The notes beneath the pieces are model-generated. The model saw only the letters and a list, made by a program, of their open reading frames with translations, did not search any database and was not told the origin of the DNA. A DNA stretch of 64,000 bases from Aphidius gifuensis (lineage: Eukaryota; Arthropoda; Insecta; Hymenoptera; Braconidae), in the NCBI RefSeq assembly GCF_014905175.1, contig NC_057793.1:17454673-17518672 (forward strand), given 5' to 3'. Numbering within the stretch: the first letter of the stretch is position 1; the number at the start of each line of letters is the position of its first letter. The translations under genes and the position numbers were made by a program. Shown one piece after another: positions 21,884 through 34,163 of the stretch.

Positions 21884-22294
21884 TTACGAACGATCTCGAG
21901 GATTTCTAAATAAAACAATATAATGTGTATTCAAACTTATATCACAAAAGCCACGATGAAAAAGATTTTGCGATAATAATATAACTGATAATCCAAGATG
22001 ATGACTTCCCTTTGTAAAAAGATCCATAATAACACTGGAAGAGCCGGACTCTCTCATGAGATCATCGATAATAACTAATTTTTTTTTTTTATCATTAAAC
22101 TCTTTTAATTTTGGTAGACCTTCAACAAATTCAACTGTAGAAAATTCTTTAAAACTGTCTTGCCATTGCCCATAAAAGAAATAAACTTTATCAAATTTTA
22201 CATCGGTGATATTTTCATTTAAAAATTTTTTCAACCAAGTAGTCTTACCACAGCCTAATGAATAGCAAGAAGCATAGTAAACGGGAATTAACAC
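21884..22294 (-). pseudogene. Polinton/Maverick A32-like packaging ATPase fragment
   Basis: About 135 codons. Walker A is CGKTTWLKKFL near the start, Walker B is KLVIIDDLM, and the downstream VILLSQNLFHRG segment is typical of the FtsK/HerA-related ATPases that package Polinton, adintovirus and poxvirus A32-class genomes. The normal N-terminus is missing: the frame opens directly downstream of a truncated polymerase, and the C-terminus ends abruptly before the satellite at 21.8 kb. A deletion has therefore fused remnants of two Polinton genes. Confidence 0.78.
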
Positions 22295-22299
22295 ACTAG

Positions 22300-23223
22300 A
22301 GACATTTTAACAACTGAGAAACAATAAATAAAGAACTTTTTTGTCCTAATTTACCATATAACGAATTGAGCATATTTTTACTCAATGTACGGAGACCTGG
22401 ATTAAAATCTATTTTTTCTTTATCAAGTTTAATATTTTCAGCTTAAAAATATTCCTCGATATATTGATCTTTATCAGATTTAGTTTTGACCCCAGACGGG
22501 TACCCACTGGCTTCTTGTTTTATTTTAAGAAAAGTATTTATATATCCTGTAAAACCGACTTCAGTAGTTTCTTTATTATTCATCGACATTTTATCGTAAT
22601 GCCAAACTTCATATATTTTTTCTGACATATCCTTTTGTTAAAGCAAGTTTTAGTTCTGACGACACCCAAGTACCGATTAAACTTCTCTCATCATTATTAT
22701 GATTACAAAAACCTGGCTCCATTGTATCAACACATGTACGACAGAGTGGGAAATAAAGTTTTTTATTTTTTAAACGTACAGGCAAAACAGGCATTTGTAA
22801 ATCAGACGGTCAGACACGACATTTTATTAATCTATTAATTTTTGATATATCATTATTTGAAAATTCTTTCTCGATATCGCGACCAGCATATACTTTTGGA
22901 TGAGCTAATAGAAATGCAGATTGCTTAAGGACACTCGGATACAGACTTGTGAAATCTACATACTGTACAGTTTCTCCGGGTTGTACTGTATATGACTCGA
23001 CGAAATTCTCCGTTCTACCACCAAAATAAGCATCACGTGGGTTCAATGCTGTGTAATAATTAGCATCAATAGAATCAACAAATTTTTTTACTTGAGGTAC
23101 ATCTTTTAACAATTTTTTAAATTCACATCCCCATTTTTCAATAACATCATAACCTTGATCTTCTAAATACCAAGTTGTACAATCTTTTTGTACATGATCA
23201 CGATTAAACATAAAACACTCAAT
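22300..23223 (-). pseudogene. Polinton protein-primed DNA polymerase B, distal part
   Basis: Continues the polymerase interrupted at 26350. It contains the palm motif A DFTSLYPS (coded near 22950) and, further on, motif B KNMLNSLYGK (~22335-22400). Motif C (YxDTDS) is absent, lost in the deletion that joins this part to the ATPase. In-frame stops (for example TAA at 22441-22443) and frame changes around 22.44, 22.61 and 22.80 kb show it is dead. The 5' part lies beyond the 3.12-kb insertion, and the reading frame resumes across its target duplication. Confidence 0.82.
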
Positions 23224-26200
23224 TACGGAAGCCCGGTCCGGCCATTATAAAATATTATACATGGTGCAGGAAGCGGGGTAAGAGGCAGTAACTTTAAGGC
23301 AGGTTTACAAAAAAGCATCTTTAATATTTTCATGTAAACACAAAATATAACCTGATGTTATTGTTTATATGTCAGTACAACTAACCTCATATTCTTGTTA
23401 TTATTTAATAAAATATAGATAAAATTTATTTATTAAATTAATTAAAATAAATAAACAAAAATCTAGAGGTCAACAGAATTATGTAGGGCAATATAAAATA
23501 ATATTCATTATTCAATGTTTATCATAAATAAATAATGACTTGCTGATATTTTATTTACTGTTTTTTTTTCTTCTCCAGAACAATCACGATGAAACCTTGG
23601 ATATTTTTGCTGATTGATTATTAAAAGAAGAAATTGGTAAATAATAATATCTAATATAATTTATAAATTGTTCAATAATTTATAACATTAAGCTCACATA
23701 ATTATGTAGCCTGGTACACCAGTGTAGTAAAAAAAGTAGTTCAAATCCAGATATTTATCATTGTTATTGTTTAAAAATACCATAAATAGTCTCAAATATA
23801 TTTGTATTTTTTTTTTATTTTATTCGTATTGTTTTTAATTGCATTCATGGTACAGTTGCAGTGTCAGGATGATAGTAATTTGTCATGTAATAGTTGTGAT
23901 GTAATTGGAGGTGTTTGGATGACGATGAAGCTTGTTGATCTTGGACCTTACAAAAAGACAGATCTACAAACTTGAGGTAACAAAAGAAATAAAATAATCA
24001 AATAATTACAATAAACAGTATTTATTTGGTTTTTTTTTTTTTGTAGAAGATAATTTTAGAACATCAATTCTTGATGACAGGTTGACTTACAAAATTATTG
24101 ATGAACTCGAAGCATGGAAAGAACGTCACCAAGAAATTTTCTATATTGAGGTAAGAATGTTTATAGATTTTATTTATGAATAATTATTTATTGTTTATTG
24201 AATTTTTTTCTAGTTGAAAAAAAAAGAAAAAAGATATTTGAATAGATTATGTGAAGAGTGGAAGGAACCAAAAGAAGTATTAGATACATTACATTCTTTA
24301 TCTGTTTTTCAAGGACATACAGAGTAAATAATAACTTTATTATTTATTATATAATTCAAATAAATACGTATCGTTTATTTATTTTTGTTTTTTTTTTCAT
24401 TACAGAGTTGTTACTTTAATTGTATCTACAAGAGAAGATAAAATTGTACCTGGCTCCGATACTCATAGTATTGAAGTTTGGAAATTAAGAAATGTAAAAA
24501 AATATTTTATTAAGATATTTTTATTAATTTTATTAACAAAATTATATTAACAATTTAATAAGCTATTTCATCATGTCGGTATGGAAAATATCTTTTGACA
24601 TCAAATTACCCTCAGGGAAACAAAAAAAAAAAAAGACAATCAACACAAAGTCCCCCCAGATATTTTTTTGTTTTTTTCAAGCATTTTTTCATTAACTTAA
24701 CAATGACAATTACAATAAAGTAATTGATTTTATATTAATATATATTTATTGAATTAACTGAAATATCTAAAATGGTAAAATATTTTATCTGTCAGCTGTA
24801 CATAATCTTTTTTTTTTTATTTTCATTTTCTTTTAACAAATGGATTATTTTATAATTTATACTCTCAATATTTAATCCTTTAACCTTTCTAAAGTTATAT
24901 TTTTTTTTTCAGAATACAAACAATTATTGTCAAAACAATTCAAAAAAACGTCAGGTAAATTTTTTTTTTTTTTATTCCAAGAAATTTTTTAGTTTTTTTA
25001 TTGTGATTTAATCTAGCAAAGATGTGATATCTACAGTCACTGGGTGGGAGTCATGTTAATTTATATTTATTATTCAAGCTTTTATATTTATCAATTTTAT
25101 ATTTTTTGTTCAAGGTTTTCATAACATTTGAAGATGATTCGAGACCAATGGCAATGAATACTGATGACAAGGGACGTATAGCTTTGTACATGATAAATAG
25201 AATTTCACCACATGTAACAGCCTTGACATATGATGATAATGATGTTGTATGTGTCGTTGATATCAGTACAGATCTTTTGCCTGATAATATTAAAAAATTT
25301 CAAGTGGTAAAAAGTGAAAAGACTAATCAACCAAGTGCAGCATCTGATCGATTTGCTCATCTCGTAAATGAAATGAAAAAAAATCATTCAAGTAAAGCTA
25401 CTTCAAGAATATCAGAAAAATCTTTAAATATTCAATCAACAGCAAAAAAATCATTAACAGCTAATAAAATAAAAGAAAAAAAAGTAACTGTTGGATTTAA
25501 ATATAGATCATCTCAATCAATGAATTATGCACAACTTAAAAAAGGACAAGGAGGTGGCCTTCAGGATTTAACATTATGTAACACGAAAGAATACACTGTT
25601 GCTGAAATAATAGAACTTTCTAAAAGTCAATTTCTAGCTAAAGAAAAATTATCGAGCGTGTATCTTGAAGGCTCAACAATAAAACTGGGTTTATTTTCTG
25701 GAGAACCATTTGATAATTTTTTGGATGATGGTGGAAACAAAATTGATTTATGGAAATTTATTGAAAATAATAAAAGTGGAGGAGTGCCATTAAAATTGTA
25801 CCTATATGTATGCCAACCAGTACATCCTGAATCACATGAAGCAAAACTTGCATTAGCATTGTCACAAGATTTCAACTAGAAATAATATATTACCAATTTC
25901 TTCTTTTATAATAATCAATTAGCAAAAATATCTAAGGTTTTATCGTGATTGTTCTGAAGAGAAAAAAAAAACATAAAATAAGTAAATAAAATATCAGCAA
26001 GTCATTATTTATTTATAATAAAAACATTAAGTACCTATATTATTTTATATTGTACATCTTACTTAATTTTGTTGATATTAAAGCTTCTGTGACCTCTAGA
26101 TTTTAGTTTATTCATTTTTATCTATTCAAACAATTAATTTTGTCTATTTTAAAAAATAATATTAGAAATGTACAGGTGACAATTAATACATATAATTTAT

Positions 26201-26343
26201 AAACAATAACATCAGGTTATATTTTGTGTTTACATGAAAATATTAAAGATGCTTTTTTGTAAACCCACCTTAAAGTTACTGCCCCTTACCCCGCTTCCTG
26301 CACCATGTATAATATTTTGGAATGGCCGGACCAGGCTTCCGTA
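23224..26343. mobile_element. 3.12-kb TIR element inserted in Polinton polymerase
   Basis: Termini TACGGAAGCC...GGCTTCCGTA. The outer ~140 bp of both arms are nearly identical in inverse orientation, and weaker inverted similarity continues for ~430 bp, including the stretches around 23540-23650 and 25885-26030. CTCAAT precedes (23218-23223) and follows (26344-26349), a 6-bp target duplication. The element carries a spliced gene (23856-25879), and no transposase motif was recognised. A long TIR plus internal gene suggests either a captured-gene element or an unknown superfamily. Confidence 0.8.
23856..25879 (+). CDS. Six-exon gene inside TIR element; CEP120-like coiled-coil segment, rest unrecognised
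   Basis: Exons 23856-23976, 24047-24150, 24214-24323, 24406-24493, 24913-24954 and 25115-25879 join with matching phases (1, 0, 2, 0, 0) into one frame ending ...LALALSQDFN. An upstream exon is probably missing. Exons 2-3 encode DDRLTYKIIDELEAWKER...LNRLCEEWK, which resembles the coiled-coil of the centriolar protein CEP120 (weak, by eye). The last exon (~255 aa) has VFITFEDDS, a Ser/Lys-rich linker and a compact C-terminal domain with QGGGLQDL and LYLYVC, possibly ubiquitin-like. A TGA at the end of exon 1 is in frame, so the gene may be decaying or exon 1 may end differently. The function is unknown. Confidence 0.55.
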
Positions 26344-26349
26344 CTCAAT

Positions 26350-28646
26350 ACATCCATGCCATCAACAACCATGATACTGAAAAATGTTTTTTCGTCTTTC
26401 ATTTATACCATCAACTCTAATTTTTTTTAGATCTATTCTGACTTCATGACAGTTACCAGCATGCTGAATATTACTTGCTGTTGAATATGCTAACCATTCT
26501 AGCCACTGAAGAGCTTCTTTTGACTGATTGTCACTTAATCTATACCCAGACCTGGGAACGATTTCGATTTTTTCTTTAGTAAGATAATTACGTTGAATAA
26601 CACGCATACATAATGAAGCACAAGTCAAAGCTTCACGGAATGGATTAACATTAGTAATTTTTAAAGTTAAATTTATGAATTTTAAACATGCCATACGTAA
26701 AACAATTACATCTAGAGTACAATAAAGTTTTCTTCTTTAATTCTTTTCTAAAATCAAATAATTCTCCAGAGTCTACTCTCTCTTTATACCACTTATCAAA
26801 TTTGTCAGCTTCTTTTTTATTTTTCGCACGCACACCATACATTTTTGGTGGTGGTACTTCACCGATATAATTTTGATTTAATTCATTATTAAAAAAATGT
26901 GGAAAATAGCCTTTTGAAATTTTTTCATCAAGACCAAACATACGAGGTAAAGCACTCAAAGGTGCTTGAAAAAAATTGAGTGAATCTATCCATTTGATAT
27001 TTTCAATTGACAAAACATTAATACTTGTACCAGTAATTATAGTACTAATTTTTCCTTCTAATTTACGATTAATTAATTCTTTTGAAACCCACTGACCATC
27101 ATAATTTTTTTGATTATGACCTTATACGATAATTTTACTATATTTATTTTTCATTCCAAATAGAAAATCAACAAATTTTTTTACAGTGTCTTTCCCTTCA
27201 GCAATAAATTCGCGGGTAGTACATGAATCACATTTATTCTCGATCGGTATATTAGGCTCATCTAAATCACTTGTATCATTCATACATTTATCGCACACAA
27301 GATGAACTACTACATAATTAACTTCATGAATTTTATAAATTTTATTATGATTATTAACTGTTTTAGATTGCATTGTCTCAAAATCATAAAAAACATAAGC
27401 ACAAAGATCTTTTTTCTTTTTAAATTTCATTTTACTTTTAAAATAACATAAATGTGATGGTGGTTGAAGTTCTTCACACGCAGAACAATAATAATATCCA
27501 CATAAATGACGCGTATTTAAGTAAACTTTTCTAAAACATTTTTTACACTTTTTTATTGCCTCACACACTGAATGCTTTGAATTATAAGATTGAGCTGTCC
27601 TATGTTTGTCTAAACATTGTTGTCCATAAAAAACCCGATCACAATCACGACACTCAATTAGTTCTACATTTATCTCACACAAATTATTTAAACATCGATC
27701 ACATCGAGCAGGACATGACAAATTCGTCTCAGGTGATGAATATCTTTTATTACAAAATAAATAATATTTTTTTGTACCATGCATAAAAGTTTATTTATTG
27801 GTTCATAATGATGACTATTTTCATAATATGCAATTGGTACATAATTTTGTTCTTCACGACGAAAACCATCAACTAAATCTGTACCATCAAATATTAATTC
27901 ATGTCCATTGATATTATTAGAAACATATTTATATTTTTTTAAAACGCGCTTGATTGGGCATGTTGCTAAATACATCTGAAATTGTCTCACTTGCTCTAAC
28001 CTACACCCCCTCAGGTGGGATAACAACACCAGATTTATTTATAAATTCAAGAGTCAATTTTTTTTGTAATTCATATCGAGCGTTACGAACTGCTTTCAAT
28101 CTAGCCGCGTCAAGTTTACTTGTCTCTAATTCAGATAATTTTACTACGATTGATCTTGGTAAACATAAATTATCTTTATAATTAATTATTAGTGTACCAC
28201 GTCTCTATCTTTCACTTTTAAGCATTCCACATCCACCAACAATTCGTTTTAAAATTATAACTCTTATATTAAATGCAGCCGTCGCATCTATACCACCAGC
28301 ACTTTGACATATACTACTCATTATTGTCCATAAACGATCAAAAGTAAACTCATTAATCGGTGTTAAATTTACAAATTTGTAAATAAATCACTAGTGATAT
28401 TTTCTGATCGGAAATTAAAAATAATTCGGTCAGTGTTATTTCTAGACGAAGACGTTGATATACTTGTCGAAAAGCACTTTCAATAAACTCAACAAGCCCG
28501 CGATTATTAGGAACATCTTTTATTTTGAATGTATACGTCGTACTTGTGAGTGAAAATTTAGGTATTTCTTCACGCGTTTCATCGAGTAATTCTATACAAT
28601 CTTCGCTTCCACCGTCTTGACATTCGTCTTCACTTGAACTATCCAT
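26350..28646 (-). pseudogene. Polinton protein-primed DNA polymerase B, N-terminal part
   Basis: Begins at ATG 28646 (MDSSSEDECQDGG), followed by TYTFKIKDVPNN typical of Polinton polymerase N-termini. Multiple Cys pairs follow at ~27.45-27.72 kb (CDRCLNNLC, CRDCDRVF, CKKCFRK). Next is the 3'-5' exonuclease motif with YDFETM (~27.39 kb), then regions leading to YHGC.WHGC at the insertion site. It is interrupted by in-frame stops (near 28.21, 27.12 and 26.36 kb) and frameshifts near 28.35, 28.01, 27.78 and 26.69 kb. The enzyme would use a terminal protein primer to copy the linear element. Confidence 0.85.
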
Positions 28647-28709
28647 GATTAATATTAAAAATTTACTAAATAAAAATGATAAATTTCCCGAATATATATG
28701 TACTCCCAC

Positions 28710-29440
28710 CTAGTTTATATTTACATTGCATGCACTTGTTATATTAAAAAAATCTATTGAACTGACAAAAAAAAATTTAATCGAATAAAAAAATAAATAC
28801 CATATTTTTTTGTTCCGGCAAGCGTCACAGCCCTGTTTGTTTACGTTTATGTCTTTCCCAACAAAGGTAACACTTTCCAACCTCGCTGCATTGGGGCTCC
28901 TCAAAATCCGTGACGTCAGAGTCACTGGTTTCTAGTACACCGATGAATCCCTCCCGTAAAGAAACTCCCGTTCCCTCGGATGGATGACATTTTTTCGGGT
29001 TCGCTTTAACAATGAATGAATGAGTGAATGAATGTTTGAGAAATAGGTCATCAGAAAAACGGTAAAAATAAAGTGCAAAAATATAAATTAATTGAAAGAA
29101 AAAAAATTGAGATAAAAATAAAAAAACAAAAATGAAAATAACTTTTAAAAACAAAAAAAAAAAAAAAAGTTAAATTAAAAAAAAAAAAAAATTTTTTTCA
29201 GAAAAAAAAAAAATGACAAAATTTGAAGAACAAAAAGCAATATTAAAAAATAATAATTTTTAAAACAAAATGTAAAATAAAAAAACGAAAATATTTAACA
29301 AAAAAATAATAATTTGAAAAAAAAAAAATATATTTTCAAACAAAAAAAAAAAACTATTTATAAAAAATTTTATTAGAAATATAACAAAAAACTTTATAAA
29401 AAGGAGTAAAAAATAAAAGCAATTAACAGAAACACTTACA
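28710..29440 (-). other. Cys-rich coding remnant and poly-A tracts
   Basis: Minus-strand 29030-28790 encodes a short segment with CYLCWERHKRK and, one frame over, CDACRNKK. Together they resemble the C-terminal zinc-binding tail of piggyBac-type transposases, but this is weak. 29100-29420 is mostly A-runs without content. Confidence 0.3.
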
Positions 29441-29555
29441 TATCCAATTATCACTCGATGAAGCAGAATCTGATCGTTCACGTTCTTTTTCTTTTTTCCA
29501 TTCCTCAAGGTTTTTGAGACGTTGGATACGCCAACGCTCTTGAACAACCATCCTT

Positions 29556-30147
29556 CTAATCATTTTTATTCTTGATCTTTGCTTTTCTTTGGCGAATACG
29601 TAATTGTCGCTCACCTGTAAAATATATAAATTCACTATTTTATTCTATTTTCACTTTTTTAATTTACTCTATTATTTTATTCCACTCTTTTATTTTCACT
29701 GTATTATTTTACTTTTTTATTTCACTGTATTAATATATTATTTGAATACTTACGTAACATTTTTTTGATAAAGCTCGGATTATTGATAGCATTGGTACAT
29801 CTTTTTAAAAAACCATATAAAATTTTTTTTACTGCATTATCTTTTGTAAGTATTTCATTTATCCGATCTTCATCGAGATCGTATTTAAATATTTTTATAT
29901 CACCCTCAAAATCTTCAACCGATTGTGCTAAATTATCAACCGAAGTTATATATTTCATGATATAATATATTTCCTTCATACTACTTTTCAATTTTAACTG
30001 ACCACGTATTTTTTTAATTATCTTTGGACGTTTAAAAGTGTAGTGGCGAGTAACTTCAACTACTCCCGGTGATATGATTTTGAACGATTTAGTTAAAAAT
30101 TTTTCACATAAATTGTTCATGTTGAAAGTGTTGGAGACGATCTGCAA
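29556..30147 (-). CDS. Two-exon orphan gene, function unknown
   Basis: Exon 1 is 30147-29754 (start MQIVSNTFNMNN; a second ATG at 30120 is equally possible). It is followed by GTAAGT and an acceptor at 29615. With phase-1 joining, exon 2 gives a short basic tail RERQLRIRQRKAKIK and stop TAG at 29556-29558, ~150 aa in total. A different reading of exon 2 is a longer charged helix ending at another GTAAGT donor (~29449), so the 3' structure is uncertain. Exon 1 is Lys/Ile-rich with FKIISPGVVEVTRHYTFKRP; no family recognised. It lies just upstream of the Polinton polymerase and could belong to that element. Confidence 0.5.
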
Positions 30148-31035
30148 CTGACTCGAAAATTAGGATCAAAGATGTCGGAAAGGCACTCCCCACTTACGTT
30201 TTAGTTTTTTCTTTTTTTAAATAATTTTTTATCTTTTTTCAAATACTTTTTTCTCTTTTTTTAAAAGAAAATAATTTACCAGTTGCTATTTTGAATAATC
30301 TATTGTAACTTGAAATTTAAATTTTTGATATCTTAAAAAAAAGCTAATAAAGATCGCTGTTAAATATTTAATAGATCCATATTCTTTCTAAACTCTCGGG
30401 GGTACAATTTTAGATTGAATAATACTGCTTCCAGACAATAAACAAAACGTTTAAAAAAAAAAATTTTCTTCGGAAAAAAATAAACTCAAACTAATTTTAT
30501 ATTCTAGCATTTTCATTTTATACATTTTAAATAATCGAAAGGACATTTTTTCCTCATATAATAGATCTTTAGACAAACCACCCATGTAATCACCCTGAAT
30601 TAAAAAAAAACACGGCGCCAGCAGTAAACAATTCCATTAAAAAAAAATATAGATGAAAAAATACAAAGACAGTGAATATTTTTTTTTTCGAACAAAAAAT
30701 ATTGTAGTCAAAAGAAAAAATATATTTTTGTTTAAAGAATAGAGAAGTTTCTATTTTCATTTGCATTTTTTTCTATACCTGCTTTTTTCGTTGCTCTCTT
30801 TCTCTCCAGCTGTGACGCTCAGGTGTGTCATTGTGATATGTAAATATGGGGTATTTCATGCAAGTATGTCACTCAAATAATAATTGTAATAAATATTTCA
30901 AGTACAGGTGGCGGTAATTACGATAAAATGAGTATAAATAGAGCTGATAAATAGTATTTTATGTTAGTTTATTAATAATTTTACGATTATTCATATGATT
31001 TTTAATTTTCAATAAATAACTAGAAGATAATAACA
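30148..31035. other. AT-rich spacer
   Basis: No gene supported. Possibly the promoter side of the envelope-like remnant starting ~31036. Confidence 0.35.
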
Positions 31036-32738
31036 TTCATAGAATTAGATTGGTTTATAAAACAACAACCATATTTGAATAATGATGTATTGCTCGCTGT
31101 AAAAACATTAAAAGAGAGATGTACACATGTGATGCATTTTACACTTAGCTTGTGTGACGTAATGATCCAAAGGCAAAGATCGGTACAATTAAAACTCAAT
31201 TTTACAGAAGAATATGTACGTCAATTAAAAGCAATTTCTACGCAACCTGAAATAGACAAAGATATAAAACAAAAGCGTGACGTATTTAATGATAAAAATA
31301 CTTTTATAGGCAAGTCTTTTTTCACGTCTTTGAGTGATGAGAAATCTAGATTATACAATAATAAAATTGATAACATGTTGAAGGAAAAAAAAATTTTTTA
31401 TCGGACCTTGAGAATCTTACGCATATATTACCAGCTGAAGTAGATTAAAAGTAGATTACGATTTAAAAAAATTTTAATAGATTATTCAACGATAGAAAAT
31501 TCTACACTTGGGTCGTTTTATATAATATATGAAGATTTTAAAAAATGGTTTGGTTATGATCGTGAGAAAGGAACACGAGCATATTGGGAGCTCTATTATC
31601 AAACAATTATCTATTTAGATGACTTTGCTACTGTAGTAGATGGATATAATCACATTTTAAAAGTTGTAATCGATTCCATTAATTTATCAAAACTAAATAT
31701 ACTTCATCCTGAAATATTATCGTTAGAAAAATTAGAAGGCTCGCTTGAGTTTTTCGCAAAACATAGTAGTGAATTTAATTTGCCTATGAATATATGAGAT
31801 GCAGTAGCTGGTCATTTGAGTAAAATATCACAAATTGATATAGGATATGACAATAGTAGATTATTTGTTTTAATGAGAATTCCATTGACTGAAGATAAAA
31901 TTTATCATATACATAAATTAAGATCGTATCCTATTGCTCAACAATTAAGTAATAATACGATAGGATCAGCGTGGATAAAACCTAGAGCTAATTAATTTGA
32001 TTTTGTCATCAGATCAATCACAATATACACTTGTGAAAAATAAAATTGATTTACCTTTTTGTCAAGCAAGTGTGAATATACATATATGTGAATCATTATC
32101 ATATCCGATGTATGAGAGATCACATCAAGCTGGTTGTGACATTTCTCTAATTACGAAAATTAATGAATCACCTTTACTTAATTGTGATATTAAAATTTCT
32201 TGTCATTTTACGCCGTACTGTAAAAACTTGCGTAATGAAAGAGGTTGGTAATATAGTTTACCAGGAGAACAAGAAATACATATACTGTGTGGAGACAAGA
32301 AAAAAAAAAACTATTGTTATTCGTGGCGTTGGTATACTACGGATCCAAGCAGATTGCCACGCACGCATAAATCACGGAACAATTTTCGGTCGACAGGTAG
32401 TAAATTTTGATACCATATATGAATTTAAAACTACAGCAACATTAAATGTTACAAAACTATTCCCTGAAATTGTTGATTTTACTATAGCAGAAACAAACTA
32501 TTCATCAGCAAACCCAGCAGTATTGATTTATGATATATCTCTTAAAGAAATAAGAAAAGAAATATTAAATCACAAAGAAAAAATAAAAGAAAAAAATCAG
32601 TCAAAAAATATTATATTTAAAATTATTCTTGGTGAAATTATTATGGCTACAATATTAACCTCCATAATTTCATTTCCACCGATTGTAATTATTATAAAAA
32701 AAATTTTATCTTTCTTAAAAAAAAAAAGTGTCATGTAG
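31036..32738 (+). pseudogene. Baculovirus-F-like envelope glycoprotein remnant
   Basis: Four consecutive coding blocks (31036-31443, ~31450-31795, 31800-32250 and 32163-32738) in changing frames, separated by stops at about 31442, 31796 and 31994 and a frameshift near 32.2 kb. The third and fourth blocks show spaced cysteines. The last ends in a hydrophobic membrane anchor (IILGEIIMATILTSIISF) and a short basic tail, the layout of the Baculo_F/errantivirus Env family, which fuses viral and cell membranes. It is inactive as it stands. It is next to the Polinton remnant on the opposite strand, but no LTR or pol in the same orientation is attached to it. Confidence 0.6.
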
Positions 32739-32924
32739 ATGTAAAGCTCGTCCCCACCTCAATATCTTATCCCTCTACTTATTAATTTCTCCATTATTCA
32801 ATATGTTTTTATTCATATTTTGTTTTTTGTGTGATATCATATCTTTTTGTAAAGTCTTTTAATCGCTCACAAATAAAAAATAACAACCTATCATACTTCC
32901 AGATCGTGAATCGTTATTTAAAAT

Positions 32925-33789
32925 TTATTTAGTGAGCTTTGTACCCTTTTGAGTACGTTCTAAAAATAAAATATAAGAATTTTTTGCATTTCTTGGCCAA
33001 GATTCATTGGTAACAAATTGATCATCAATTTTTATCCAACGATTTTTATTACGGATATAACTTATGAAATGTTGGTTTGATTTACTACTATCAGTGAATA
33101 TAGCGTAATTAACTTTATATGTGGATCTACAAATTTCTACTTTGGATGTGGGTATCCTTTTTATCGAACAATAATTGTTTTGCAATCGACCATTTTGATT
33201 CATTGACAAAGAGTTGACCTTCAAAACAATAACATCATTTGTCTTAAGAATTTCTAATTTTTTAAAAATTTTCGTTGAAGTTAAACAATCTAGACATGTA
33301 CCAGTTCCTTCGTGCCACAATGAGAGCGATTGATTTATAAGTTCTTGTAATGTGAAAGTGTTATTTCCATTTGGTATTAAAAGCTTTATAATGTACTGGT
33401 TTGACAATGAGATATTTACGTATGAACAGGATTCAAATTTTTCTAAATACTTTTCTTCATGGGCTAAATGCTTGGTAAGAACATGATTTTTTGTACACAG
33501 TGCTGTTAAAAATTTAGCAGGATCATCTTCGTTATTATGGTTGAACGCTCAACCAACAAATGTTTTAATTTCATCTGCTGAAGAAGTCATTTTTGAAATG
33601 TACTCATTGAAAAATTTAGCTACTACCGAATGGTGTGAGTTGCTAATGTTTTTTAATGACTCATTTATAACTTCTGAGTGTAATATACATTGCATCACAG
33701 AGTTTACATAGCTCGATGAACCATTATCATTAGATAATCAATGTACATTAGTGATTAGACAGCGTGTCGATAACTTTGGATTTTTTTTC
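32925..33789 (-). pseudogene. Helitron-linked ubiquitin-specific protease (C19) domain, copy 2
   Basis: The frame 33407-32925 carries the zinc-ribbon-like TGTCLDC and the C-terminal USP box HFISYIRNKNRWIKIDDQ with the catalytic His. The region 33789-33408 carries the Cys box in another frame (NGSS.YVNSVMQC) but is broken by changes near 33.42 and 33.55 kb. The codon for the expected nucleophile is AGC (Ser) at 33711-33713. It follows the helicase C-terminus in Helitron order. USPs remove ubiquitin from proteins. Confidence 0.72.
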
Positions 33790-34149
33790 TTATTCTATAT
33801 CAGCCAAAAATGATTTGAAACACCACTTGGTATTAAAATTCTTCAGAAAACTTCTATTCGAAATCGGAATTTCTTTCAAATAAGGTTTATAAATTTTCCG
33901 CAAACGATTGTATTCTTCGATTGCTTGCTGACTTGCTATTGCTTTTGATGGGTCAAAATTTATTAAATGCAAACCATTTAATGTTGTAACTCGCGAAAGT
34001 GCAACGTAAGTCATACCTTTGGCATAAGACTTTTCACCGACGTCAACAATAGCGCACTCTAAACTAACTCCCTGAGATTTATGTATTGTCATTGCGTAAC
34101 TAACACAAATAGGAAATTGTGAACGTATTACGAACACTCCATCAGACAA
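33790..34149 (-). pseudogene. Helitron helicase C-terminal part, copy 2
   Basis: 119 codons with the PIF1 motifs YAMTIHKSQG and TYVALSRVTTLNGLHL. It ends ...SFLADIE. Directly upstream (34150-34164) the sequence jumps to the end of Rep, so the Rep-helicase linker and the Walker A/B half are deleted. Confidence 0.85.
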
Positions 34150-34163
34150 CTAGAATTTCACAT

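Noticed and set aside
28790..29030. piggyBac transposase gene
   Set aside because: Only a short Cys-containing tail in two frames; no DDD catalytic core or TTAA-flanked ends seen.
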